DNA of 64,000 nt from Citrus sinensis (Eukaryota; Streptophyta; Magnoliopsida; Sapindales; Rutaceae), in NCBI RefSeq assembly GCF_022201045.2, contig NC_068564.1:26813001-26877000 (forward strand). Direction: 5' to 3'. Position numbers and translations under genes: made by a program. Shown here one piece after another: positions 31,167 to 41,172 of the stretch. Numbering within the stretch: position 1 is the first letter of the stretch; the number at the start of each line of letters is the position of its first letter. The notes under the pieces are model-generated. The model did not search any database, was not told where the DNA came from, and saw only the letters and a list, made by a program, of their open reading frames with translations.

Positions 31167-33353
31167 ATGGATTTATCAACCGACATTGGTTTTGAAATTA
31201 GAGAGGAGCTCATGGTTTCACCAAGTGATTGTGCCAAGCCTACAAAGAGACTAGCCCATTTTCTCAAACCTTCGACAAACTCCATTGAAGGGAAACTTTT
31301 TGAGCTCCCTTCACACTCTCTTTCCTCTGTGCCCGCCGCCTTTGAGCCCAAAAAATGGCCTTTGGTTGTGAAATTTCCCGGATGGAATTCACCTCAAAAA
31401 AAGTGGGTAACATGGGTTAGAAAGATGGCTGCTTTGCATGAATCCACATGGAAGAAAGCCGGCATACATGAAGCAATTTTGAGTTCAACGTACGAAATCA
31501 AGAGAAACACTGATCTGGTTCTTGGCCTTGCGGAGAAATGGTGTTCCGAGACTAACAGTTTCATTTTTCCTTGGGGTGAGGCAACTGTTACATTGGAAGA
31601 TGTGATGGTTTCAGGGTACTCTGTTTTGGGTTCCCCTGTTTTTAGCCCACTTGAAACAGACGAGCTGAAGGCGGTAGAAGAGAAATTAAGCCAAGTGGAA
31701 AAGGAATACATCAGAAGTGCATCTAGGAGAGCAGAGCATTATGCGTGGATGAATAAATTCATGGACAGTGGGAGCGATATTGAACACGAGGCATTTCTTG
31801 TCTTGTGGTTATCAAGGTTTGTTTTTCCTCGCTCCTATTGTCTAATTGTCAAATCTGTGTTTCCTATTGCTGTACATCTAGCTAGGGGGACTAGAATTGC
31901 CCTTGCACCGGCTATTCTTGCTAGCCTTTATAGAGATTTAAGTTTGTTGAAAGAGAAGATTGTTGCCTTAACCAAGTTAGTCGGTTGTGAAGATGAATAT
32001 AGTGCATTAAAAATGATTATACGTTCACCGTTTCAGTTCGTCCAGGTTTGGGCATGGGAGAGATTTGTAAAATTGAGACCAAATCCTAATTTGATAAAAA
32101 ACGGTGAGCCAAGATTTGCTCTTTGGCACAAATTAATGATCAGAGTTGAGAATGTGAGGACTGTTTTTGATTTATCCCAAGAGTGTTTTGATTGGCGTCC
32201 CTATGCCAAAACTCTAAATAACTGGAAGTTGCCTGTGTTTTATGGAGAAAAGGAAATGAGGGTATCGCTTGATACTCATTTGTCTCAAGAATTACAATCA
32301 TTTGCCCGATGCTTGAGGTTTTCTGAGTTAGTTGGCATTGACTGTATAGAGCAGTACCTTCCGCATAGAGTAGCAATGCAATTTGGGATGGACCAAGACC
32401 TTCCAGCTTTTGTTCCGCGGGCAAATGATAGTCCTTATATAGGATGGTGTGTTTACAATAAGCCTATCAGTTATGCAGATTTGTATGTGCCATCCCGGCT
32501 TTATGAGGCTGGTGTTACCACCCAATATTTGGAGAGTTGGAAGCAATCACTTTTGGGTCTCCAAGGTGAAAATGATGATGCTTTGCCACAGAAAAGAATT
32601 CTAACAAGTTCTGAGACAGCACAAAAGAGATCAAAGAAATTGAAACAAACAAAGAAAAGGAAATTCGTTGCGAGGACCAAGATAACGCCAAGGAGATTGG
32701 ATGGAACTAATGATTTGGATAATTCATTGGAGACTTCAAATCAGAAGAGGAGAAGTACCAATGCCACTAAAAGAGCGAAAAAATCAGTGTACACTACAGA
32801 AGACAAGAAGGAAGATAGTGATGCATATGCTTCTTCTGAGTTTCCTTTAAAAATGCTGCCACTGAAGCTAATATTAATGAAAGAAGCTGATAATTCCCCA
32901 GTTCCTCCTGGTTTTCCTCCCAAATCTAATTTAGTTCGATCAAGAGATTCAGCTAAGGAAAATAATCTAGCCATTACAGAATCAATGGTATCCAGCAAAA
33001 AACAGAATGATTTTCAGAATATGAAGATTAGTAATGGAGAAAATTCTTCAAGTCAATCCCAAACTTTTCCCTCCTTAATTGCAGATAAAGAGGCTGTTAA
33101 AATTACTGAGCCAGCAGAAAAGGTTATGCAGAATGAACCTGCTAATGGTGGATCAGAGAATGTTAGGGAAGATTTGACTGAGAGTGGAGAAATGTTTCTT
33201 CCTCGTGATATGTCAAAGAATGAGTGCAGCAACGGTGAAGGTAAGAACTTTGTTAGTATGGTACCTGATGAGCTCGAAGCTTGGGTTGGTAGGCTTGAGA
33301 GGATTGTTGCAGAACTAAAGGCAGCAAGATTTGGTCATAAAATGCCAGTCTGA
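31167..33353 (+). CDS. PMD protein, copy C, intact
   Basis: The frame is open from 31050, but the start at 31167 (MDLSTDIGFEIREELM) aligns with the starts of the other copies and gives 728 residues. The same intronless PMD architecture is present: WKKAGIHEAILSSTYEIKRN, LAEKWCSETNSFIFPWGEAT, EHEAFLVLWLSRFVFPRS, VFPIAVHLARGTRIALAPAI and YLPHRVAMQFGMDQDLPAF. A strongly basic stretch KRSKKLKQTKKRKF near residue 530 is a likely nuclear localisation signal. PVPPGFPPKSN and the C-terminal helix ELEAWVGRLERIVAELKAAR are kept. The 117 bases between 31050 and 31167 are probably 5' UTR. Function is inferred only from family: a nuclear, silencing-related PMD protein. No defects seen. Confidence 0.85.
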   Translation: MDLSTDIGFEIREELMVSPSDCAKPTKRLAHFLKPSTNSIEGKLFELPSHSLSSVPAAFEPKKWPLVVKFPGWNSPQKKWVTWVRKMAALHESTWKKAGIHEAILSSTYEIKRNTDLVLGLAEKWCSETNSFIFPWGEATVTLEDVMVSGYSVLGSPVFSPLETDELKAVEEKLSQVEKEYIRSASRRAEHYAWMNKFMDSGSDIEHEAFLVLWLSRFVFPRSYCLIVKSVFPIAVHLARGTRIALAPAILASLYRDLSLLKEKIVALTKLVGCEDEYSALKMIIRSPFQFVQVWAWERFVKLRPNPNLIKNGEPRFALWHKLMIRVENVRTVFDLSQECFDWRPYAKTLNNWKLPVFYGEKEMRVSLDTHLSQELQSFARCLRFSELVGIDCIEQYLPHRVAMQFGMDQDLPAFVPRANDSPYIGWCVYNKPISYADLYVPSRLYEAGVTTQYLESWKQSLLGLQGENDDALPQKRILTSSETAQKRSKKLKQTKKRKFVARTKITPRRLDGTNDLDNSLETSNQKRRSTNATKRAKKSVYTTEDKKEDSDAYASSEFPLKMLPLKLILMKEADNSPVPPGFPPKSNLVRSRDSAKENNLAITESMVSSKKQNDFQNMKISNGENSSSQSQTFPSLIADKEAVKITEPAEKVMQNEPANGGSENVREDLTESGEMFLPRDMSKNECSNGEGKNFVSMVPDELEAWVGRLERIVAELKAARFGHKMPV

Positions 33354-34593
33354 GCACAATCATGTTTGTCATTCAGGTATACGAAATTGTGTTAGTTCCA
33401 GCACTTTAGCCACACATATTAGATTCAGCTTTTACCAATTTGAAACTGCCTCATGACTTGTTGATCTTAGGAAAACAGCAATTGTACATCAAAACCTTTA
33501 CCTCAAGCGAACCTGGTAGCCTTTACTCTTGCTTTCTATATGAATACAGATGTTTCACACGAAGTAACATGTGATGCATGTAAGCCACATTTAGAAAATT
33601 ATCAAGTTCTCTTCTTATTGTATGCGTTATTGACGATCAAAATTGTCAGTTAGACTGCTGTATGGTTAAAAATTTCTGACTGTTATGAGACATTTGAGTT
33701 ACTGATGATACATGATTTTGGCTTTTCTGCATTTTGATTTCTGCCTCAGAAACATCGACATCTTTTATAGAATAAATTCTAGAATACATTAGAGATACCA
33801 TGTCAATCATATAACAAATAAATGATGTTATAACATCTGTGTGTTTATTTTGAAAAACCATGGTGGTTATATCAAGTTCAAAAGTGTAGATTGTATGCTT
33901 ATGCTGCATTGATAACCTGCAGGATTGTTGCCTCTACAAGAAATTAAAAAAAAAAGGAAGAAAGAATTATTATTTTTAGTCTAACTAATTGTTGCCGTAT
34001 GTCTATAGTGAAAGTTCTACAAACATTATTAAATGACTTTGAAAGTATTGAAACGCAGAACTTGGTGAACTTCATTTGTTCTTCTTCTGGTTATGTTTGT
34101 TATTTTCGTTGGTACCTAATTAGTAAATCTAACAGGATAGCTTCCTTAGCAAATACATAAATGTGCCTGGTAATAAATTAAAGGTTGTGAACAATGTGCA
34201 CACGACAATAAATCTTGAAAAACTAAGGCAAGTTAAGATGAGGAGAGCATCCTTAATTTTTTTTTTCATTGTATCGGTAAATAAATGCATTAAAAGAACA
34301 CGAAAATGGGGGATAGCTAGTATTGAGATATGTGACTTCACAATCTCTAAAAAAAAAAAAAAAATTATCTCTAAGATGACTGTATATTAACTAAATAATT
34401 ACAAATATAATATTAGTGTTTTTTTATTGGAATATTTGATGCTACCACCCTCAATACTATACCAAGATTTCCATCAATAATATTGCAGCTCAAATTTCTG
34501 GATCAATTGACCAAAATCTCGTTTAGCGCTGCTGGGGTGAGTCAGCTGTTTTTTTATTTTTTTATTAGTCATTTTAAATAAAAATTCATATAC
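33354..34593. other. Spacer after PMD copy C
   Basis: No gene is seen. The first 100 bases share 3'-flank blocks with other copies (AGTTCCAGCACTTTAGC, ATTAGATTCAGC). Confidence 0.5.
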
Positions 34594-34596
34594 TAA

Positions 34597-35215
34597 GGTG
34601 GCGTTTGTTTTTGAACTTAATGACTTAAAGTGACTTAACTTAATTAATTAAGTTATTTAGAGGTGTTTGTTTTTATAACTTAATGAGACTTTTTAGATAA
34701 TTTTGACTTAATAAAATAAGCCAATTTTTTAGGCTTTTTACTTAATAAAGAAATATGAGTTAAGTCAATTACTTTCTAATGTCAAAAATATCCTTACTTT
34801 ATAATTTATTTTTTATGTCTATCCCAAACTCACCCATAGACATTTACCCCACATAAAAATATCCATGTTTTTTCTTTCTTATATTGTATACGATAAAATT
34901 TAAAATTTATGGTATTTTATATATTAAAATTCTAAAATAATTATGTATTCACTTGAATATATTTCTACTTATAAATGTTAAAATATTGTGATATTTAATA
35001 TATTATTTATTTGACATTCAAATTTAATAAGAATACAAATGTAAAAGTACATATTTTTAGCTTTTTAAGTTGAAAAAAACAAACAACTTAATACTTATTT
35101 TTTGAGATTCAGACAAAAAAACAAACATATTATTCAGATTTAAACATTCAGATCTATTCAGAATTCAGATTAATTCAAGTCTATTCAGATTTCAGACAAA
35201 AAAACAAACGCCACC
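34597..35215. mobile_element. Tourist-like (PIF/Harbinger) MITE, 619 bp
   Basis: The ends are inverted repeats starting GGTGGCGTTTGTTTTT on the left and read identically from the right end (AAAAACAAACGCCACC). TAA flanks both sides (34594-34596 and 35216-35218), the usual PIF/Harbinger target duplication. Subterminal CTATTCAGAT-type motifs repeat on the right side, and a second inverted pair (GTGTTTGTTTTT / AAAAACAAAC) lies inside. No transposase is encoded, so it is non-autonomous. Confidence 0.8.
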
Positions 35216-35218
35216 TAA

Positions 35219-35871
35219 GTCTTACATAATAATACCTGCCAAATACTCATTAGTTCTTTTTTACGGTTATGGTTTTTGTACGGTGATAAAGTGAGTGTAA
35301 ATCAGTTGTAAAATGGTGCCGTTTTTGGACTCGAAAGGTGACTTGAGACCAACGTTTGATTTCATGTTATATTGATATCTGAATGTCCTCAAAAGCTTAC
35401 GGCTATTATATGCACAGCAGATCAGTACAACTGTACCAGTTCATTTCTTTTCACAGTCTCTTGTCATACATTCAAAATTTTTCATTAAAAAATTTCTAAA
35501 TTGTGTAAAATATTTTACCTTTTTCAAGAACTTTAAAAATGTAACATGAAATTTGAAAACCTTAATAAATAATGTTAAAATGGAATCCTAAAAAAAAAGT
35601 TTATCAAATAATAGGTGGAGTAATTTGTTGTAACACACTCACTGTTTTGTTTTTAATAGAAAATTCACCCTTTTAATTTGTTTTTAAAAATTCACCATTT
35701 TAAGAACTTGCAAAAATAGGTCGGTGTCTACACTCTCTGAACATACTACAACACAGCCAATAGACTGCTACCGCCCAAAGCTTTGTCAGAGACCAAGCAG
35801 AGGTGGAAACACAAAAGTGAGAAAACTCAGAAATCCATTTATTCTAAAGCATTGTTCTTGATTTTAAAACA
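35219..35871. other. Upstream region of PMD copy D
   Basis: No gene is seen. This is AT-rich sequence between the MITE and the start codon of copy D and must contain its promoter. Confidence 0.45.
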
Positions 35872-38022
35872 ATGGAGGAATCAGCAGATGATGGTTTTGA
35901 AGTGAGAGAAGAGATGATGGTTTCATTAACTGGTGGTGGAAACCCTACAAAGAGAGTAGCCCATTTTCTCAAACACAACATAAACTCTATTCATGGGCCA
36001 GTCTTTGAGCTTCCTTCTCATTGTCTTAACACAATACCAAAAACTTTTGCGCCTAGAAACAGGCCTTTAGATGTGAAATTTCATGGATGGAGGTTACCCC
36101 AAAGAAAGTGGCAAGCATGGGTTGGCAAGATGGCAGCTTTGCATGAATCTACGTGGAAGAAAGCTGGCATACATGAAGCCATCCTGAACTCCAAGTATGC
36201 AATCCGGAAAAACAATGATTTGGTTCTTGGTCTTGCGGAGAAATGGTGTCCCGAGACCAAAAGTTTCATTTTCCCATGGGGTGAAGCAACTATTACATTA
36301 GAGGATATGATGATTCCAGGGTACTTTGTGTTGGGTTCCCCTGTTTTTAGGCCTCTCCAAACCGATGAGTTGAAGGAAATAGAAGAGAAGTTGAACCAAG
36401 TGAGAAAGAAACTCGATAGGAGTACACATGGGAAGGCAGAACACAGCGCGTGGATGAATGAATTCATGGACAGCGGAAGCAAAATTGAACACGAAGCATT
36501 TCTTGCCTTGTGGTTGTCAAGGTATGTTTTTCCATCCTCCTTTTGTCTAGTGGTCAAATATATTTTTCCACTTGCTGTTCATTTGGCTAGAGGGACTAGA
36601 ATTGCAGTTGCGCCCGCTCTTCTTGCTAGCATTTATAGAGATTTGAATTTGTTGAAAGAAAATATTGTTGTTTCGATTGAGATAGACCATTGGGAGGATG
36701 ATGACAATAAGCTATCAGTTACTCTACGGTCACCGTTTCAGTTAGTCCAAATTTGGGCTTGGGAGAAGTTTATTGACTTGAGACCAAAGCCTAATTTGAT
36801 CAACAGTGGTGAGCCAAGATTTGCCCAGTGGCACAATAAAATGAGTAGATTTGAGAATGTGAGGAGAGTTTTGGATTCAGCCAAAGAGAATTTTGATTGG
36901 CATCCCTATGCCAAAATTTTAAGAAACTGGAAGCTGCCCGAGTTTTATGGAGAAAGGGAAATGTGGGTTGCTATTGATGCTGGTTTGTCTCAAGAATTAT
37001 GGTCATTGACTCAGATCTTGAGGGTTTCTGAGCTAGTTGGTCTTGATTGCGTAGAGCAATACCATCCACATCGAGTAGCAATGCAATTCGGAATGGACCA
37101 AGACCTTCCAACTTTGGTTGACCGAGCCAACAAGACACCGTGTGTAGCATGGAGTGATTACTGTAAGCCGATTAGTTATGCAAAACTGTATGTCCCTTCA
37201 AGGCTTTATGAAGCTGATGTTACAACTCGATACTTAGACTGGTGGAAGCAATCGTTGTCGCGTCTACAAGTTGCGAGTAGGGCTGTTCTGCCTCGGCTGC
37301 ATATTTTCAGTACTTCTGAGATAAATCCAAAGAGATCAAAAAGAGTGAAAAGAAGTTTTGTAGGTTCTAGGAGGATGCTGGAGAGAGTACAAACAATGAA
37401 GAAAATTGATAGATTCTCGTGGCCTAAGATAACAGTAAAGAGATCAAAAACAACAAAGAGAAGGAACTTCATCACAACGGTTAATGCAAAGCCTAGAAGA
37501 TTGGACAAAATGAAGGAAAGAGATGGTTCCTTAATTCATGCTAGTTTTTCTTGCAAGGGCCTGGAAAATTCACCTTTACTGACTTTAAATATCAAGAAGG
37601 AACTCAGCGATGCATCTGCTTCTATTGGTTTCCATTCACAAATATTACCATTGAGTCTAAGACTAATGAAAGAAGCAAATAATTCTCCTGTTCCTCCCGG
37701 CTTTCCTCCCAAATCTAATTTAGTCAAAAGGGATTCAGCTGAGGAAGATAACCTGGCTATTAAGGAATCACTGAAGTTCAGTGAAAAACATAATGATATC
37801 CAAAACACAAGGGAAATTGTTATGCAGAATGAATCTACTGATGCTGTCTCAGTGACGGATACGGAAGATGTAAAGAGTAGAGCGAGGGACCATGTAACAG
37901 AAGGAAATGGTGAGAACTATGCTAGTGAAGTACCGGAGGATCTTGAAGCTTGGGTTAGCAGGCTTGAGAGGATCGTTGAAGAGCTAAAAGCAGCAAGATT
38001 TGGTTATAAAAGGCCAGGCTAA
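35872..38022 (+). CDS. PMD protein, copy D, intact
   Basis: This intronless gene encodes 716 residues, starting MEESADDGFEVREEMMVS. The PMD core is complete: WKKAGIHEAILNSKYAIRKN, LAEKWCPETKSFIFPWGEAT, EHEAFLALWLSRYVFPSS, FPLAVHLARGTRIAVAPALL and HRVAMQFGMDQDLPTLV. The linker contains repeated basic clusters (NPKRSKRVKRS, TVKRSKTTKRR), likely nuclear localisation signals. PVPPGFPPKSN (about residue 610) and EDLEAWVSRLERIVEELKAA at the C-terminus are preserved. It is the nearest intact relative of the broken copies E and F, which lie downstream. As for the other copies, a nuclear silencing or genome-stability role is an inference from the MAIN/MAIL family. Confidence 0.85.
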   Translation: MEESADDGFEVREEMMVSLTGGGNPTKRVAHFLKHNINSIHGPVFELPSHCLNTIPKTFAPRNRPLDVKFHGWRLPQRKWQAWVGKMAALHESTWKKAGIHEAILNSKYAIRKNNDLVLGLAEKWCPETKSFIFPWGEATITLEDMMIPGYFVLGSPVFRPLQTDELKEIEEKLNQVRKKLDRSTHGKAEHSAWMNEFMDSGSKIEHEAFLALWLSRYVFPSSFCLVVKYIFPLAVHLARGTRIAVAPALLASIYRDLNLLKENIVVSIEIDHWEDDDNKLSVTLRSPFQLVQIWAWEKFIDLRPKPNLINSGEPRFAQWHNKMSRFENVRRVLDSAKENFDWHPYAKILRNWKLPEFYGEREMWVAIDAGLSQELWSLTQILRVSELVGLDCVEQYHPHRVAMQFGMDQDLPTLVDRANKTPCVAWSDYCKPISYAKLYVPSRLYEADVTTRYLDWWKQSLSRLQVASRAVLPRLHIFSTSEINPKRSKRVKRSFVGSRRMLERVQTMKKIDRFSWPKITVKRSKTTKRRNFITTVNAKPRRLDKMKERDGSLIHASFSCKGLENSPLLTLNIKKELSDASASIGFHSQILPLSLRLMKEANNSPVPPGFPPKSNLVKRDSAEEDNLAIKESLKFSEKHNDIQNTREIVMQNESTDAVSVTDTEDVKSRARDHVTEGNGENYASEVPEDLEAWVSRLERIVEELKAARFGYKRPG

Positions 38023-38989
38023 GCATCGATTTGAATAAACTCGTGTTTAACATGATACATGAAATTGTTTAAGTTCTAGCACTTCAGCTAAAATTCTTGT
38101 TCTAATTATCATTTGAAAGAGAATAGAGTTTATGACAATCTTTTTTTAAACCGTACAAATATGTATCAATGACTTCAAGTGAGCTTTTGTGGTCTATAAC
38201 TCTGCAGCTAGCGAGCTTTGGGGATTTAGAGCCCTAGTGCAAATGAGCTTTGGGAGTCTAGAGCTCTGGAGCAAATTCCTTCAAGAATAAAATTAGGTAT
38301 TGCTTTTTCAATTGAAATAGAAAATGCTATATGGTATTGGGAGTGCATTCATTTAATGATTTTTTTTTCACATTTTTTTAACAAAAATTTATCTTACACA
38401 AGAGGTGTAGCTGATTCTAGTACGTCAAATTCAACTCCCCTTATAATCAAAATGTGGAAGAATATTTTCTTCAAATTTCGGGAGTAAATTTGGTTCCCTG
38501 TCAGATTTATGATCCATGCCATAATAATTACATGATTTCTAAGCAGACAATGTATTAAATATCGCAAATATAGAAGTCGATGTTATTACTTTCAATAATA
38601 TTTATTTTGCCAAGATTTTACGATGATGAACATAGCAGCTTAAGAAAATAATAATAATTATAGGATAGCGTAACTAATTACTAGTCTCCGGATTTACATG
38701 GGGATAAGGTGATGATTCAGAAGTTCAAAATAGAGGATAACTGGGATACACTAAGAGGTGACAAAATGAGTGTCAAATCACCTGAAAAAGGGTGCGGTTA
38801 ATTTGTTGATTCAGAAGTTGACTTGAGCAGCATTGTAGGATTAAATTGTCATTTACAATATCAACATTATCCCTAAAGCTACAAAATTAAAAAAAGAGAA
38901 TACATGATACAAATACGCCCAAAATAATAATTAATATAAAAATGATCTAATTCAAGATTTTGAATTTGGCAAAGTCTGGGATGCTTAGT
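38023..38989. other. Spacer after PMD copy D
   Basis: No gene is seen. It begins with 3'-flank sequence like that of copy F (GTTCTAGCACTTCAGCTA), then low-complexity AT-rich DNA. Confidence 0.5.
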
Positions 38990-38992
38990 AAA

Positions 38993-39196
38993 ATGTGTGT
39001 ATGTAGTCCACATCTTGGATTCTATTAAAGTTTGGAAAAATTATTAAACCATGCAATTTAACAGTATAATGCCATTACACTATTAAATCAATGGTTTAAT
39101 AATTTTCATTGTCATTACACTATTAAACCACATGGTTTAATAGCTTTTCCAGACTTTAACAAACTCAGGATCCTAAATTAGAACATACACACATGC
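38993..39196. mobile_element. Foldback/MITE-like element with about 60-bp inverted ends
   Basis: The left arm (ATGTGTGTATGTAGTCC, then TTAAAGTTTGG and TATTAAACCATG) is matched in inverse by the right arm (CATGGTTTAATA, CCAGACTTTAACAAA, ACATACACACAT), with several mismatches. The centre repeats TTACACTATTAAA twice. No clear target duplication was found, so family and exact ends are uncertain. It sits just upstream of PMD pseudogene copy E. Confidence 0.6.
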
Positions 39197-39366
39197 GCGC
39201 GCGTATATAACAAGGAAGAACCTCAGTTCTAAAGGCTTGAGCTGCAAGTTTTCAATTTGAATACACAAAAATAATCAAATGGGAACACAAATCATATGTC
39301 ATTCAGTTTATAAACTCGTCCATTAAAAAATATCATTTTTTATCTTACCCAGATACCCATTTTGCA

Positions 39367-40580
39367 ATGACTATAAGACTTTCATCATTTCATTTAGTTC
39401 AAATATGCGCATGGGAGAGATTCATCGACTTAAGACCAAAACCTAATTTGATTAAATGGGGAGCCAAGATAACGAGTGGAGTTGAAAATGTGAGGACAGT
39501 TTTGGATTCAGCAGGACAGAGTTTTTATTGGCGTCCCCAAATTAAAACTATGAAAAATTAGAATTTACCCAACTTTTGTGGAAAAAAGGAAATGTCGGTA
39601 ACCATAGATGCTGATTCGTCTGATGAATTTTAGTCATTTGCTCGATGCTTGAGTACCTCCAAGCTAGTTGGTCTTGACTGCATAGAGCAAGACCTTCCAC
39701 ATCGGGTAGAAATGCAATTTGGAATGGACCAAGGCCTCCCAGCTTGTGTTGCTCGGGCAAATGAGAATCGTCATATATATTGCGTGGAATAATTTCAGTG
39801 AGCCTATAAGTTATGCTAATTTGTACGTTTCATCTCAGCTCTTTATGGTTGATGTTATCGTCCGATACTTAAAGTGGTGGAAGCAATCATTATCGCGTCT
39901 GCAGTGCAACTGATGGGGCTTTGCCACAGAAATGAATTCTCACATGTTATGGGATTAAACCAAGCAGATCAAGAGGAGCAAAAGAATGAAGATACCTGCC
40001 TTTGATGGGAAGCCGGAGAGAGCAGATGCAATATGAGGAAAGTTTTAGTCTCCCATGGTCTAAGCTAACATCAAAGAGATCAAACAGATAAAAAAAAAAG
40101 AACTTCGTTTGGATTAATCTAACACCAAGGAAATTAGATAGAATGAAGGAGCCAGACGGTGCCATAATTCGTCGTAGCATATCTCTGACGAGTAAGGAAA
40201 GCTGAGTAGAGAGTTCAAAGCAAAAGAGAGATGTGCAAATGTCTCTGTTGCTCTTGGTTTAACTCTGAAGAGAGTAAAAAGATCGATGCCGATTTTGAAA
40301 GAAGAGAAGGAAGTTGGTGATGCTTCTGCTTCTGAAAAGCTACCGCTAAGTCTAGTAGCAATGAAGGAATCTGATAATTCCCCTATTTCTCCTGGTTTTC
40401 CTCCGAATTCTAATTTACTCCAAACAAGGGATTCAGTTAAGAAAAATAATTTAACAAGTAAAGACTCATTGAAATCCAAGAAAAATAAGAATGTTGTTCA
40501 GAATACAAAAGTTAGCAATGGAGAAAATTTTTCATGCCTATCTCGAACTTTTTGCATATGCATTTATGACCAGCAATAAA
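39367..40580 (+). pseudogene. PMD gene, copy E, 5'-deleted and degenerate
   Basis: Homology begins mid-gene at LVQICAWERFIDLRPKPNLIK, so about the first 290 codons are missing. The deletion is internal to a duplicated unit: the sequence just before it (39230-39365) still resembles the 5' flank of copy F, with shared GCTTGAGCTGCAAGTTTTC and CCCAGATACCCATTTTG. What remains includes ENVRTVLDSAGQSF, DCIEQDLPH, PISYANLYVSSQLF, YLKWWKQSLSRLQ and a variant PISPGFPPNSNL. It has several stops and frame changes and lacks the C-terminal helix. The copia fossil lies 330 bases downstream. It is non-functional. Confidence 0.8.
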
Positions 40581-40906
40581 ACTTGTAATTTCAGTGACAG
40601 TATTGATGTTTTAAATTGCGACACATCCGACAAGGCGACAAGAGTGACAGCAGTTCTTCGAGGATTTCATAATCAACCCTTTGCAACAGATTGTTCAGCC
40701 TCTGGTCCATCTCGGGATTGTGGAAATAGGGCAAGAAGCAAACTCCTCAGTCCTCAATAAATATTGTTTGGTAATGAAATAAATTCCCAACTTTAGTGCC
40801 TCAAACAAAACTGGAGCTTGAACACAGAAAGATATATGTGTCTGCATACAACTCTGTTCAAGGAACTTAAAAATATAGTATGATAGTATGATAATACAAA
40901 CAAGTT

Positions 40907-41172
40907 TGTTGGAAACATGTCTTAGTTGCTTCAGTAACAAATTTGCTCAATAATTTGTCAACAGACCAAGTCTTTAAGAATATTTGGTTAGATGTGACTT
41001 GATATTAGGAAGATATTTTGTTTTCTGATATATTTTCCAGCTCTGTATAAAAAAGTATTGCAGTGAATAATAGTTGTATTCCACTAAAAAATCTCTCTTC
41101 CTTTAGTTACTTTCAAATATTTTTCTTTTATTGTTATAAATTTTTTGCCTTATTCTCAGCAATAAATCTACA
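40907..41172 (+). repeat. Left LTR of the copia fossil
   Basis: It starts TGTTGGAAAC and ends AATAAATCTACA, 266 bp. It contains a TATA-like CTGTATAAAA, consistent with an old promoter. Confidence 0.9.
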
